Of a stretch of 64,000 bases of DNA, positions 25,238 to 39,182 are shown one piece after another. A program made the translations under genes and the position numbers. The stretch is from contig CM067062.1 in the NCBI GenBank assembly GCA_033980235.1, forward strand, positions 19,436,301 through 19,500,300. The letters run 5' to 3'. The notes beneath the pieces are model-generated. The model ran no database searches, was not told the origin of the DNA, and was given only the letters and a program-made list of their open reading frames with translations. Numbering within the stretch: the first letter of the stretch is position 1; the number at the start of each line of letters is the position of its first letter. Origin of the DNA: Diadema setosum. Lineage: Eukaryota > Echinodermata > Echinoidea > Diadematoida > Diadematidae.

Positions 25238-25307
25238 CTGTAAGAAAGAAAAAAGGTTGATAGTGAAAATGGTATGCATATGAGGGCCTTTTGCTGTTCT
25301 GTTGGGA

Positions 25308-25310
<3 letters not shown>

Positions 25311-25367
<57 letters not shown>

Positions 25368-25368
25368 C
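25311..25368. repeat. (CAA)n trinucleotide microsatellite
   Basis: About 19 CAA units in a row, 70 bases upstream of P2X exon 6 within intron 5. It produces poly-Gln, poly-Thr, poly-Val, poly-Cys and poly-Leu frames on both strands, which are artefacts. Confidence 0.97.
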
Positions 25369-26222
25369 TTCTGAATGGTATATCCAAAACAGACATGATA
25401 GACGAGCCAACAATCACGTGTGCAGATCAAACGCGGACACAAAACGTAATTACAGTATTGGGAACAGATATTACAATTTTACGAATCATTGATGGATTAC
25501 TCTTTAAGATCTAATCGGCATGTTACTCAATACGTAGAGGTAACGTTGAACGCAGTGAAGATAATTATGAATAAAATTGCAATCATAGTTACGATCAAAA
25601 AGGGATAAAAAAGGAAACGAAAACTCCCCTTGCAATTAGAAAAAAAAAGTTTTAGCTGTTCTGCACAGCAATATATAAAGCCTTAGTTTTCATATTTGTT
25701 GGTCGCTGAGTAAAACAAAAAACAATTTGGTTAGAAATCTAAGTCGCACATCCTGTTATAGAATATCTTATATACCTAGTCACCTTAACCAAGATGGCGT
25801 CTGTCTCTTGAAAAACAACAAAAAAAAAAACCCTCCGTCTCCCCACTTTGGTGCGAAGATCCCGGGAGAATTTGATAAATGCGGCCTTCACGTAAGATTG
25901 GAGGGAGCAGAAGGCATCTCTTGAAATTGGATTCATTCTGAAAATAATATCATGGTGGACCGTATGTCAGTCGAAAAGAGTCAAAATTCCACCCTGCAGG
26001 TGTGTCCAGGTGTAATGCAGTGATTCTTGCTTCTAAAATCAGGCAATCGCCTCGTTACACCTTTTTGGTGCACAAAACAATTAACGAATTCATCTATCAA
26101 AAATGACATCCAGAGATGCAAATCTTGAGAAACCACTATTTAATGGATATAATTCAAACGCTAAACATTTTCAAAAACAACGCAAAGGTTCTATACAATG
26201 ACTATTTTCTTGAGGGATTGTG

Positions 26223-26399
26223 TACTGTATAAGCTGTTATTTTCGCGTGGAGATATTTTCGCGAATGAGGAGGTCACAGAAATTTTCGCGAGATATTGTT
26301 TTCGCGAATTGACACCGACGCACTATTCGCATGGCGACTTTTCCGTGTTGTTAAATTCGCGAAAATTAGACCCTCGCGAAAATGACAGCTTATACAGTA
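26223..26399. mobile_element. TA-flanked MITE (CTGTATAAGCTG ends)
   Basis: The left end TACTGTATAAGCTGTTATTT and the right end, read inward, TACTGTATAAGCTGTCATTT are near-identical over 25 bases and continue into TTCGCG. TA stands at both outer edges, as expected for a Tc1/mariner-type target duplication. The interior repeats TTTTCGCGA in both orientations. It has no coding capacity. Similar sequences are widespread in marine invertebrate genomes, from general knowledge. Arms this well matched suggest a fairly young copy. Confidence 0.88.
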
Positions 26400-28345
26400 T
26401 ACTAGTAACTTTAAAATACTTTTATTTGTCATCTATTTTCCGTCATCATAATAAAAATGGCAGACATGTATGTTGGTAAACAAAGGTATAACTCGCCATG
26501 TCGAATGGCAATTTGATACCAACCCCCAGGAGAGAGGTGCTAAATCGATCGCTGACTTACGTCAACCTATGCACCATCTTTGAAATACATGTACCTATAA
26601 TCCGTATCACACTCTCCATTAACCGCACATCTAAAAGGCTCGGATTCAGAAATGCACTGGTAATCAACATCTTCCCTTTAGAAGACACATCAGAACCTGA
26701 CATTTCTCCTTCATATAATTATCTTTTTTTTTTCAACAATTTTAAAGACACAATGGAGTGCAGAGAGCTGGTGACGATTGTGGACTAGTATCTATCATGT
26801 AAATTTTGAGAGTGAGTTAATTGGTGTTGTTTTCTAGTTGAAGATCAGATATGCATGTGAACGCTTTGTGACACTGTGATCTCAATCAGTCAACCTTTCC
26901 ATTTCAGCAAGTTACATCAACGTGTTGTGTCACACTGTGGCATGGTATCCAAGTGAATAACTATACGTTATCGAGCGGAAAAGCAGTGTTTATTCCCTTT
27001 AATTTTTGTTTGCTTATTTATTACATTTTATATGCATTCTTCTATATAAAGCCTTTAATATTTCAAAAGAAAAAAGATTCGTACAGTTCTTGTTTGCTGT
27101 CTCTTGGCTTTGTATAATGTTTTTGCTTTAGGAAAACTGTCCTTTTGTATTCTTGTCTTGTTGGTGACGAAATAAAACATGAACGCCTAAGCGACTCGCT
27201 GTATACGACTTTACTTTTTTTTTTTTTTTGCTGTCAAAACAGTTTCATCAATGCTAAGTGCATCATTAACAGTAATCAATGATGTTTTAAGACTATTGTG
27301 ACCATGAAAAATATAAGGAGACTGCAGCGCAAGACGAGTCTCAACGATGGTGATGCCAAATATATTTTATATCCCACCTCTCAAGGGCGAGGCAGAGACC
27401 TATAACAGCTTGTTTTGAAAATAGTCATGGTCATGAGCGCTTGTTTTCTCTTTTCATTTCCCAGTGTTTGCTTTTAAATGCTGTTGGTTGTTACGTAACA
27501 ATGCCGTCTCTAACTCTATCACAGGGATATCATTTCTCTTGGACCGCTAGTAACGAAACAAAAAGAAAAGATATTGATTAATTGTGCGATGTCTTGATAA
27601 AGGTCTGCTTCGAAAGTGACTGTTGTGTCAATATTGGACAGAGCAAGCGCCCGAAGACACGAAACTAATTGAAAAGATGTCCGGCAAAATGACCTCATTA
27701 CTATAGCGAAGAATCACATGTGCGGGAAAAACAACCGATTCAGCATTCACCCACGTGGCTGCTAGTGATAGCTCACAACATAAGAAAACAGAAATGAAAT
27801 AAATATGATATATTATAGTCAATGTTCTTCTTGAGGAAAAAAATGTAAAAATCCTGTTAAAGTGGAAATGGGCATAGAGCTTAAGTGATACTTATTTTCT
27901 TGAAGCAACACAGTCGGCTTGAACATGAGCTTTACAGTATGATGGAACAACTTATTATAGCATTTACAGCTTTGCTTTATCTGGTTTGACAGAAAGACTC
28001 GTAGGTATTTTAAACTAGCCCGTCGGGAACGAATTTATACAATCTCGGAACGGTCCATCCAACTGGGGGCGCTTTGCAATGCAAGAGATTTATTCTACTG
28101 TCTCATGTCAGCGAAACACTGAGGCACAGTAAAATGGGCTTGCAGCATAAAACTTCCCTCGGAATCTATGACCGCTCCTCGGACCACTCGTACTTGTTTT
28201 ACTTTGCTTTGCCATGTTAACAACATAGCACGTACTTAAAAAACTAGGGGAGTATGTATAGTTTGACATTTCGGCATGGGCAACTTCATAACACGATGCC
28301 ACCATATCGTTTGCACAGCACACACAGACAGATGGACACACAAAC

Positions 28346-28373
28346 GCACACACACACACACACACACACACAC
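28346..28373. repeat. (CA)n microsatellite
   Basis: About 14 CA units after a CACACAGACAGATGG lead-in, in P2X intron 5. Confidence 0.95.
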
Positions 28374-29650
28374 CTTAGCATTGCTGAACGAACTCGTAAT
28401 AGAGACATACACGAGCGATTTCTTCCTGCTTTCCTCGTCATATACCCATGGGGGGGGGGGGTATACCTCCTAACCCAAGGAAGAAAAAAAAGGGAGGACA
28501 TTTGAAAGCGACGCATTCATGACGACAGAGTTTGAAATTGCATCGGAGTGACATTGAGGATGTTTCATTTCAAACAGGTCGAGCTTATTGGATGCCCGCC
28601 CGAACTAAATGCAAAATTATGAAACTATTCTCAACGAAATGACGATTGTATTTGTCACGAATTTAAGGTGGGAAAGCTATTCCTCCTCCTCAATTATTCC
28701 TGTCTGTCCCATAATGCCAGGGAAGAGAATTTGCCTGCCTCTCCCGCCAAAAAACAAAAACAAAACAAAACAAAAAAATCTGGAGGGCAAACTCGGGACA
28801 AGAGGCTAGCAAATTACTTTGCGATATTCGGCAGGAATGACTGAATGTAGTTTAGGGAGAGTGGGTTGGCTTATTGCTTTGCCATGGCAACGGGAAAACG
28901 AATCAGCAGAGGCGGGAAGGGAGAGTATCATTATATAGGTATCCGTACAGTGTTGGAGGTTGTGGCCTTATAATGAGGAATGTGATGATGAAATCTGCTG
29001 TCCGTAGGAAGGCAGACCTTAGGTTGGAACTCCATGTACTCACACAGTCTTTGTTCAGCAAACAACGTTATTTCGTTCTCGTTTTTTGTGGACAAGTTTA
29101 GTTTCCATGTTTTTCTCTTTGTTGAATTACGAATATGACTGCATAGATAAAGATATGGCAAGGGCGGAGTAACCTTCTAACAATAAAAGATATTTATTTA
29201 TTTTTTCCGTGGCGAAAAACTATCACTACTACTCTTAAGTTGAATCAATCTGCGCCGACAAAATTTTACTTGGATGTAGTTTACACATCCTCTAATTTAT
29301 TTGTAAATGATATATCGCATGATTAGATAAGTATCCACGACAACACGAATTTTGATAGATGAAACATTTCAAATGTTTCAGAATAGTGCCATTCGAAATT
29401 CGAAAAAAATATTGTCATCTATTTTGATAGCGGAATAACGGAAATTATGCAGACAAAGACTTTGTTTTATACACTGAGATGCGAAAAAACAAACAAACAA
29501 ACTAAATAAGGGAAATGGGAAAATGGCATAATTCTTTCATGAATCATCGTGAAGTGAATTGAATCTCATGTCATGAAAGGTTTGAAAATAATGCCAGGCA
29601 GAAATGTCTTTGCCAATGATCAGATGGTGCTTTGTGGTTTGGATTATTGT

Positions 29651-29669
29651 CCCCCCCCCCCCCCCCCCC
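29651..29669. repeat. C19 homopolymer
   Basis: An unbroken run of C in P2X intron 5. Open frames across it are Pro- or Gly-rich artefacts. Confidence 0.95.
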
Positions 29670-30883
29670 AGTATCTTCTCAGGCAGATTCCTTGGTTGGT
29701 TGGCCCTTGAATGTTGCAGGCAGCTGGGTGCACTGGAAAGCCAATCACGTGCCCATTCAGCGATCACTTTGAAACTTGAGCGTCATCGCGGGCCAAATAT
29801 TGCCCGCCCTGCACAAGAGATTGACTGGGAATTAATCTCATCATTTGGTTCACTTTGTCCAGATATCAATATAATATTGCAGACAAGAAACATATTTGCG
29901 CAGGGAGCGTACTGAAGATGACAGTTAAATGTTTTACTTGTCGTCGTTTTTAATCTTATGAAGGGGTTTATTGTCTTAAGGTTGGATGCGGTTTTTAATG
30001 TCCATCACAATTTCTTTGAATATGTTAAATGGATGTTGGAGAGAAAGACGGAGAAGGAACATACAGCGAATAACTTTGTTCTCCAGCTGTCTACGTAAGC
30101 GTACCAATGTGGTGACCTTCAAATAGTACACTTTGCATTATCTGCCGCCAAAATATGAAACGAGGCTTATTGAAATAATTGCGCATCGCCAGCCCTTGGG
30201 TATGGCGATCAAAAGGCAGGTTCTGTTTTGGGGGGTTAACCTTGTGACGACAGCTCACAGACGGCCCTCAAAGAAGTATTGAAAAAGAATTGGCGGGCAC
30301 GGAGTGAATTCACTGTGGAAGAGATTATGGATGCTGCTATAAGCCTTTCCATGCATTTCCCAAAATTTGCAGAGGTTGCGAACTTGATGGCATAACCAGT
30401 CCGAAACACAAATAAAATTGCGCGAGAGGCTGGACGCGTAAATAGGAACATGAATTTGCTCTTTGTTAGTACACTATCTGCCAGCCAGTCACTATATAGC
30501 CGGAAATGTATGAGAATGTTCCGGCCATTCTGCAGTCGCTGCTGAACGAAAGGTGTTGATTAGACCGAATAAATTTAAAGAAATGAAATGCTTTGGTGAA
30601 TGAATCTGAGTGATTAATTGGAGATGCGAGGGGCAGTGAAAGCAGATTACGATGAGAAACATGGGGCGGCATTCGCCTATAGCGGAAGTCGGCCTTGCCA
30701 CAACAAACATGCAGTCTCCTCCAAGCGATAACTCGACGCTGCGATTTGGTCAAGTCTCCCCTAAAAGGCTCCTCGATCGTTAAGTGGCGATTTCTGCTCG
30801 AGTCGAGGAATTTATTGCTTCACTGACACCCTGAGAGCATGTGACGGATTAAGAGAGTGAGACGCAAGGTGGCGGGAGATTGG

Positions 30884-30926
30884 TCACTCGAACCCAGGAG
30901 TTATCACTGATAACACCATGGAGCTA
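30884..30926 (-). repeat. Possible tRNA-derived SINE head
   Basis: Read on the minus strand there is a TAGCTCCATGG box resembling a Pol III A box (30916-30926), a perfect GTTATC/GATAAC hairpin, and GGTTCGAGTGA resembling a B box (30884-30894). Distance from A to B box is about 12 bases shorter than in a tRNA and no full cloverleaf folds, so this is at most a decayed SINE head. Confidence 0.25.
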
Positions 30927-33900
30927 CCAACAACACCTTGCTCAAAACAAGAAAAGAAGGGAGGTGCGGCGCTGCCTCCTGTACCCTGGCGGGATACGAG
31001 AATTGTAGTTCATAATAGAGTGGTAAAATAAACATTCAAGGATTGTCATAGACCAAGCTGTTTAAAGACTGATACATCCCCTTTAAGGATATCCAAAGTG
31101 TGGCTATCATTCAAATGCGAGTAATGGTGAAAGTGATCAGAACGCAGGGTTACGTAGTTACCGTAGGTGTCTCTTATCTGACATATTACTGTCTAAAGGA
31201 CAGCAACTTTGGCGGTTAAGTGTAACAACTAAAATGGGATGTGATCGTTTGACATACTGCTGTGACAAGAAGAACACATTTTTTTTTTTGTCCAGACAAA
31301 TTTGACATTTCTTTCACACACGCAAAAAGAAGAAGAAGGAAAAATGTAATGTGTTTCTTGGAGCAGAATGCATTATGTCTGCTGACGTTGAAAAATGGAT
31401 CCCTCCCGGGATGGCTGAAAGGTCAGGCAATAAACTTAATTACAATTTTCTACCGTAGAACACGATTCATTTCGAACCTTCGCTCTAAACAAACCGTTCA
31501 TTATTAAACCGACTGGCCACGTTCCCCTCCCCCTTCCTCTCCCCGCCCGGTTTCCTGCCTCGTGCTTGCTCGATATCGTCAACATCCCGAAAGCTCCGAT
31601 GTTGGCCTGTTTCCATTCATCCCATGCGCAGTAGTACCGGTATTATCTTGTCCATTCTATTCCAAATCACCGCGAGCCATCCCTATACGCTGAGGAGGTC
31701 GACCTGTCCCTTACTGTAACTGACTGTTAAATATCCAAATTTAGTCCATAGTATATGGAGTACTCAGAAAAGCAGAATTCTTTATCGGATCTTTTGAGAC
31801 AGTGATCCATTCTGCAATAAGAAATTGTATCCGCGACGTTGGAGAAAACAGGAAATGGACCCAGTTTCGTGAAACTGTTTCTATCCCGTTTGTCGGACCG
31901 CACTGTGTACATTCATCAATAAATCCCCCCCCCCCAAAAAAAAAAAAAAAAAGTTTGGGGCATGAAAGAACAAAATATTATAGAAGTGCCTGAAACTATG
32001 CAAGAGGAATGGCAACATGACATACAATTCTTTTTGCTTTCATTGCATAAGCCTCAGGGTATAAATATGACCATGGGTGAATTAAGCGAAGATGTACATG
32101 TATAGCAGGCCTTTTTGTGAAATTTTTACAAACATTGGCGTGTGAGCCTATGAATAGGAAACGTTTGTGGGTAGAAGCTTTCTTTGATCTGAATTTTCCG
32201 GCACTACTAAGAAATGAAATATTCTTCGTATTTTTAAATGAGTGTATATATACCTTTCATCAGCAGACATATAGAGCGAGAAAGCAGATAACGAACACAG
32301 AAGTGCTTCTAATCAAGACCATTGTCCCGAAAGACACAGCAGAACAGTTTCCGACTTCACAAAACATGTAGTTCGCTCTTGTGGTGAAACTATTTCGCAT
32401 TCCCTCTGGCCTCAATTAGTATAAGTGCCATTCTATTGGAATTCACCAAATTTGCCCCGAAAGTGAGCGCAATTGTCAAAAACAGTGACTATACTTGCAT
32501 CTTTTTTTTCATATGATTCGCGTAAATGTCCATGATATTAGCTTGTGGGTATGAAATGAGACAAGGTCAGAATGCTCTTGAAAGATGAGTCCAATGAATT
32601 TGGCTGAAGGTTGGTAGAACTCTATGGCATGACAGTTATTGTGCCGTCGATTCCACAGCCCTGACGAGTGACCGTTTTTCCCCAACTGGGGAGACTGAAC
32701 GTCCAGGTCACTGGACGACGTGTTTCATATACTTAATCCGGGACAAGAACGCTGAAATGCGGCGTATGAGGCATTTTTATGCGTTGTAGCGCAATTTGAC
32801 GAAGCAAGGGGTTGAAAAGCGATTGCTGAGAGTGCTGGTGCAATCAGAAATACGCAGTTCCTTGATTTAAATTCGTGTTCGGCTGTGGCAATCAATCAAT
32901 TAGTCCATGATGCATGACTGTGTTTAATTACGCTTTGCTCATTTTGTGGAAAATATCGTTTAGTTTTACTATAGTAGCTCGAAAACGAAATGGAAAATAG
33001 CATTTCGGCAGATGCTGGGGTCTGGATTTTGTGATAAAAAGGAAATTGCCGATGTTGATATCATTTACATGCGCGATGCTCCAAAATCATGTATATATCA
33101 ATTCTGCTCTTAAATCTTACTGTATGAGAGATCTCCCGAATCATTCTAATGTGAAATCCTTCATTGACAGGCGGCACATGAATTAATTTGCTAACAAACG
33201 TTTGAAAATCCTGTTCATAACGCATTGTGAAGACAAGTGCTAATTGATGTAAGTTCCGAATGTGGTGGTTTTGACATCAATACGTCAGTGTGATTTAAAT
33301 TGTATATACAAGGGGCCAACGCGGGTATGTGCACAAGTCTGGCTGGGTGAAATATTGAGACTGCCACATCGTGATGTTTATCATCCTAATGTTAGAAGAT
33401 GTCAGTCTGTCCTCGGTTGCTTCCTATGTCCCTAGGCCAAGGTTTGTTGTTTTTTCATCATCACCCTAATCATTCATCATATAGCATCTCTTGGGGGTTG
33501 CCATGAGATAAACAACATACCCTAACGACCAAAGGTGCATTCATCAAACTCAAGCGCCTGTAGCTTCGCATCAAAGCAGCCATGTACTTCATTTTCGATA
33601 TTATCAACTTTTCGAAGGCTATGAAGAAGAAAACTTCATGTTTTAATTTATTGCACATGCTGCCGTATAATAAACAAAATACTTGAAAAAGGAAGCTAAT
33701 GTTATAAGCGTTATGATCCCCTTATGTTGTCTTAATCATTGATCTGAAGTTTGTAATTTTGTTCAGCGTTATGACCAAAGGCGAGATGAGTAATGCTATC
33801 ACATAAATTGATAAAAAGTGGTTTTTATTACAGAAAGTATTAGAAGATTATTGATTGGCATTAATCAGAGTCTATTTGTCGTGTATATGACGTAAGTAGT

Positions 33901-34471
33901 AACGACAGAGAACCCATTTTCTATCCGTGTTCATTCTGTCACGCAAGACTTTAGTTTACATGCGACATGCGACATGCGACATAGACATAGACTATCGAAA
34001 GATGAGGAAGCTGATGAAACATCAACATGAACAAGGGTTGATGCGGTTGGTGGCGCGGTTGATGCTGCTTCAATGAAAAGGTTCACATTTTTATGAAGGC
34101 ATTTTTCAGTTATTGTTGTTGTTTTTAATTTTGACTGCGCTTGCTATGTCTTACACTATTTTGCTGAAACCTCCAGATAAATTTGGAGGGTTTTAGAACA
34201 AATTCAGACATTTTTAGATGCTTAAAGACGAATGAGTGTCATGTTAAGTACTGCCTTTCATTCCGGCCAGTACTCAACTTGTATTTAGTCAGTCGGTGCG
34301 CCTATGGAGTTGAATGCCAATCTTTCACTCTAACCTGTGACCTGCTTCTTGTATTCATACGTACAACAAGCAGAACATAAGGTATCAACTGCTATACGGA
34401 TGGACAATTCGAAAATGTCTGTCACAGTAGCACTGGCGAAATATTTTCAGGGCACACAGGGGGCTACTTAC

Positions 34472-34580
34472 AGCGGTTGAATGTCCACTTCCACGGGGCA
34501 CCACGCCCGGACCTCACACACCGTCGTCGGCTGAGCGTCTTCTGGGTTGGTTGTATTCACACACCTGCCGGTCTTGATTC
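34472..34580 (-). CDS. P2RX: P2X receptor exon 5
   Basis: The exon completes the Gly of NG, then reads IKTGRCVNTTNPEDAQPTTV, CEVRAWCPVEVDIQP and two bases of Leu. TGRCV, CEV..WCPVE and the spacing of the three cysteines are diagnostic for P2X; they belong to the Cys-rich head domain above the ATP pocket. NTT is a potential N-glycosylation site. The acceptor ends GTTCCCAACAG and the donor is GTAAGT. The stretch between GRCV and CEV is a few residues longer than in vertebrate P2X4. The frame is intact over 109 bases. Confidence 0.97.
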
Positions 34581-34929
34581 CTGTTGGGAACATACCAGAA
34601 AAATATTGGCATTATATTTATAACAGACTCCTTGGTTCCAATTTCATTTCATCAACTGAAATGATGCTCGCTGAAAAGTGACTCCAACAGAGAGAATAGC
34701 AAAAAATGCATTGACTATTCCCTAAGGTATGTGTGCGCATAAAATAGTTTCAGTTAATGTTAATGGATGCTTTAGTCTTCCTGGTGTTAATTGAAAGAAA
34801 TTCATGGATCTTATCAATTGCGCCAATCATGGGTAAGCGACGTAATCGGCAGAGACTGAAGAATCTAGTCATCTGCATGTATAAAGGCGTCGTTACGTGC
34901 ATTCCACGTGCGCGCTGAGCGCGTAGCGT

Positions 34930-35064
34930 TAAGGCCACCGCACACCCTACAACTTTGGATCCGAAATAAATCACATTAGCCTCAGGATGAATACACTTGT
35001 TTATTTCAGATCCAAAGTCGCTTCGTCGTGCGACCGAAAGTCGTATAATGTAAGGCGGTCTTTA
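34930..35064. mobile_element. MITE with TAAGGCC...ACTTTGGATC inverted repeats
   Basis: The left arm TAAGGCCACCGCACACCCTA runs on to ACAACTTTGGATCCGAAATAAA. The right arm read inward starts TAAAGACCGCCTTACA, then TACGACTTTCGG, and ends in ACTTTGGATCTGAAATAAA. Outer and inner blocks of both arms match in inverted order. TA at each end fits a TA target duplication. It is non-coding, at the exon-5 side of intron 4. Confidence 0.7.
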
Positions 35065-35550
35065 GATGAATGCCGATCACCACCGGCCTTTGGGTTCCGT
35101 CAATTAAATATTTGATTTCTATGTAGCCTGGCTGAGGGAAAACTTCTGCATCCGCAAAAGTTAGAATTCCTTCTCTTTTGCAAACCTCACAATAATTTTC
35201 CTCCATTTTTTCTATCTCCTCTGAAGAAATTGGAATTCGAAGAAAGAACGACTGAAATGAAGAATTAACCCATATTTCCTTTCATGCCTAAGTACTTTAT
35301 TTGCAATTAAATGCAATCTAAAATCTAATCAACTCAGTACTTGTCTAGCAAAACGCCCTCGTCATGTCAAGAAAGGGGTGACGATGCAAATGCGTGAGAA
35401 TGACTAAGGTGACCGATTGACGATTTCCAGCTCCCTCATAGGTAAAGGGCACTGGGGATTCACGACTGCAGTGCTTGAGCGTAGGATTTCTTGCAGAGGC
35501 CTATTCCATAGACGGAAATCTTGATGAGATTTTGTGTGTGAGTGTTATTT

Positions 35551-35564
35551 GCTGCTGCTGCTGA

Positions 35565-35622
<58 letters not shown>

Positions 35623-35623
35623 C
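35551..35623. repeat. (GTT)n microsatellite with CTG start
   Basis: A short (CTG)n lead followed by about 20 GTT units with two GAT interruptions. Confidence 0.95.
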
Positions 35624-36284
35624 AGACAGTAATGATATCGAGGAGGCTATACAGCATACGCAGATGGGGGCACAGTAATAGAGGTAATGGGTATGTGTGA
35701 ACATAGTATACTCTCTATGTGTAGGGAGGTTTTGTCTCACCTCCCTGGTATGTGCTTGTAAATGCTTGTTTATTACTGACCAATTTTTTGTGAAACAACG
35801 AGAAAGGATGATGCAAAATTCACGGTCAAGATTACTTGCCTACAGTATGATCATCATTTGTATCGAAGAAAGAGAAAAAAGAATCAAATTGTCACTTTTC
35901 ACACTTTTCCAAACGAAACTGACAATCTTTTTCTCCCTTTGAATATAATATTTCTGTGTCACAGTATAAAAGCACTTATGATAAAATCACACTTGAATTA
36001 TTCTCATCGATATTCTATCCACTATAGGGAAGAGTGACGGTGATATTTTCAAGAAAATGCTGTAGAGAGCGTCATCTGATTTCATATAAAGTCACTAGCT
36101 GATCTCTGGATTTATACATTATTGAACCAAAATTCATCTTCTATGAAAACATTGACCTTATCCAATTATGTCGGCTCCGTCAAGACGTGAAAGAATACTC
36201 GAAAATGAGGACATCGGCAAGTTACATTCTATACCACCGAAGGTCAGGCATGATAAGAGGCTTGCATACAATCGATCAGCTAGT

Positions 36285-36310
36285 AAAAAAAAAAAAAAAA
36301 AAAAAAAAAA
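36285..36310. repeat. A26 homopolymer
   Basis: An uninterrupted A run. It could be the tail of an old retroposed copy, but no source sequence was recognised to its left. Confidence 0.9.
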
Positions 36311-37668
36311 CATGCTTCACCTCAGCTCTGAAAGTACAAAGTGGGATTTTCCTCTCGAATTCAATATTATTCGAGTTACGGCCGGAAATGGGTGAAAAGT
36401 GAGCTCGGTCACAGACATATTATGATGTGGAAGTAACAGCACATGAATCGAGCAATCAGTGAGGCAATTCGGCCACAATTCAAACCGCCCCAGATGGGAC
36501 ACGTATCGAACTTGTTTTCATGACCAGTTGTAATGAGACCGCCCTTATGGCTTGGCGCGAGTTCGGACGAATGTCGTGCCGCACGGCGCAACGATTGCCT
36601 CGTTTGTTTCGTCGTCTGCTCGCTAAACATCCATCACTGGGTGGACAATTGACGCACTTCATCTGTTTAACAATCAGAGTAAATAAAGTCCAGATGTGGT
36701 TTTATTGGCTGCCCAGGAAAAAGGAAACTGACTCGACTGTAAACAAGAGGAGAAATCAACCTGGCAAATTACATGACTTTAGTTACAACACAGTTGTGAT
36801 AAAAACAAACTTTCTAAGGTCTTGTACGATGCCCCGGGGGTTGGAGAAAGAGGTTAAATGGCTTCTTGGTTTGTTAGTCATGACATTTAGGAGTTTACAT
36901 TATTCTTTTGATTGAGGTTACCAATCACCATACTTATCGTGTTCATTGTTAGGAAATTTCGCAGGACACGAGTTCATTAAAATCGGTGTGATTTCTATAT
37001 AAACAAGACAATGTTGTTTTGTTTGTGAGTACGTGACTGTCTTATTGTGTTGGCAATACAAGTACATGTACACTAACTATATCATTTTAATTTGTGTCTT
37101 GCAGCTATTTCTGTCTACAAGCTACAATCACACGACTTTTGTGATCTCTTCTAAACGATTATATCTTGTAACGCCACAAAAAAGGTAAATAATGCAATGT
37201 ACATTCGGGAGTGTGGACTATCGTGTTCTACAGAAAGAGATGTCAACATTGGAATTATCAACTCCACGATGGAATGGCTTAAGTCTCGTGTTGTGATTTA
37301 AACAAATTTAAAGATATCATTGCTTGGAATCTGTCAGCTCGACTCTGGTTACCTAACTGCCTGCTCTGTCAATTATGCACGTATTTCTGAGAAATGACTT
37401 CTCTTCTCTCCGAATCCGAATAAATCGGTATAAAGAATTTAATATTTCTCTAAATCACCCATTATACAATGTTGCACACCTTATACTCTTTTTAGAGGCT
37501 TCCTTTGGCTTATTTCACCGTTCAATTCTTGAAATTGATCCGATACATTGTGTTCATAAAATAGTACAAATTGTGTTTGTATAATGATTATATTGAACTA
37601 GTTCTTTCGTATAGCTTCTTCGATAGCAAGTTCACCAAGTACCCATACGTCCGGGTGTCTGCCCAGAG

Positions 37669-37721
37669 ACACGACACGGCACGACACGGCACGACACGAC
37701 ACGACACGACACGAAACGACA
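37669..37721. repeat. (ACGAC)n-type pentamer repeat
   Basis: Ten or so ACGAC/ACGGC pentamers in a row, GC-richer than the surroundings. An open frame runs through it only because of the repeat. Confidence 0.9.
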
Positions 37722-39182
37722 AAGTTTCGTCAAGTCATAATTTGTCTGAAGCTATATTCTTGCCAGACTCGGCTCCTATACCTTCCACGAATTGTACCAA
37801 GGTTGAATACCACAGTTTCCAACGTCAATCCCGTCATTGTTTGGCACCGCAATTAGAGAGGCGTTTTTGTCAAGAATTGACGCCAATTAGCACACCTTAG
37901 CGTATTGCAATTTGAATAGACTTTGTATGGGTGTATGACATTTTGAGGGCAGGAAAGCGCTTAGTGGTAAAAGAGAGAGAGAGAAAAAAAATAATGAGAT
38001 TTCTAGTATGGAAACTGCGACCTGGGAGGGATAATAAAATAGTGAGGGACAAATAAAAATCTGTGTATGATTATGCAACCACATAGCAGTGATGGGTATG
38101 GCCCAACACAATGGATATAAACCGTGTTTTTTTTTAACTAACTTTCTTTTATTTCTGAATTTTTCACAAATTAATTCTAACGTCACAAAGAATTAAAAAA
38201 AAACACCAATACACATTGCCCCCCCCCCCAAAAAAAAAAAAATACACATGACAATCATTGCAGTACGCGTACTAAGTAAATTGTACACGAATAATGTGTA
38301 AATCATTATTCAATGAAATCATTATGAATGATTGAATTTCGTGACGGCCTCTGAAAAGAATGCACTGTGGTCAACTTGATATTCCAAATCACTTCATATG
38401 GCCGGGGGTGAGTAGAAAATGCATCAGTGCAGGTGTGAGTTAGGATGCGTCTGTGAAAGTGCAGTTTTTTCAATAGAGGATTAATTGTGTGAATTTGTAT
38501 GCATAATTATAAATCTTGTATTTGTAGACGTTCATAATGAGTGTACTGATACATGTGCATGTGAGTGTCGGTTGATGTACATGACTATGACTGTGTACAT
38601 GTATGTTGAGAGACCTCGAGATAAATGGAGCACATTCAGTCGTACGACAAAGGGATGATGCCCCTGGAGATAAATGATAATGTGCTGCAATCTTTCACCA
38701 TCGCACGAAGCGGATAATAGTCTCGACAAGCAAAGGGATCTCGTCTAAACACGCTCTCCATAATTTTTGACAATGAGGGCGCACTTACGTCTTGCTTATA
38801 GTTTTATTATAATTGAAACAGAACTTTAATACACCAGCGATTACCTCCCTGGAGTCGGTATAAGCTTAATGAGGTCAGGACGAAACGAAAATTATTTTTT
38901 CCGTAAAATGAGGGAGTAGCATGAAGGTTATCTTCTGCTGGATATGTTTGTACTCCCCATTTCCAAGTAAACTTACAGGCTCCAACCACTCTTGTATGAA
39001 TAGTGATTAGCTCTGTATATCACTACACCACCATTTCACGTATTTAATGACAAATATGACGCACTCATTAAAAACTAATTAATCACATACTGTATCATGA
39101 TTACTTTCTTACCTCATTTCGGGGGGGGGGGGGGGGGAGTATTCGAGATTCCTTTCAACTTGATACCCAATGGCAAATCAAC

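Larger units (their letters stand above)
25238..34471 (-). other. P2X intron 5
   Basis: This 9.2 kb intron contains a (CAA)n tract (25311-25368), a TA-flanked MITE (26223-26399), a (CA)n tract (28346-28373), C and A homopolymers and a weak tRNA-like SINE remnant near 30.9 kb. No nested gene was recognised on either strand. Confidence 0.8.

Noticed and set aside
25147..25514. Open frames with poly-Gln, poly-Thr, poly-Val, poly-Leu and poly-Cys on both strands
   Set aside because: All are translations of the (CAA)n microsatellite. The only real coding here is P2X exon 6 on the minus strand.
36520..36915. 131-codon plus-strand frame
   Set aside because: No recognisable motif, low similarity to any family I know, and overlapping frames on the other strand of similar quality.
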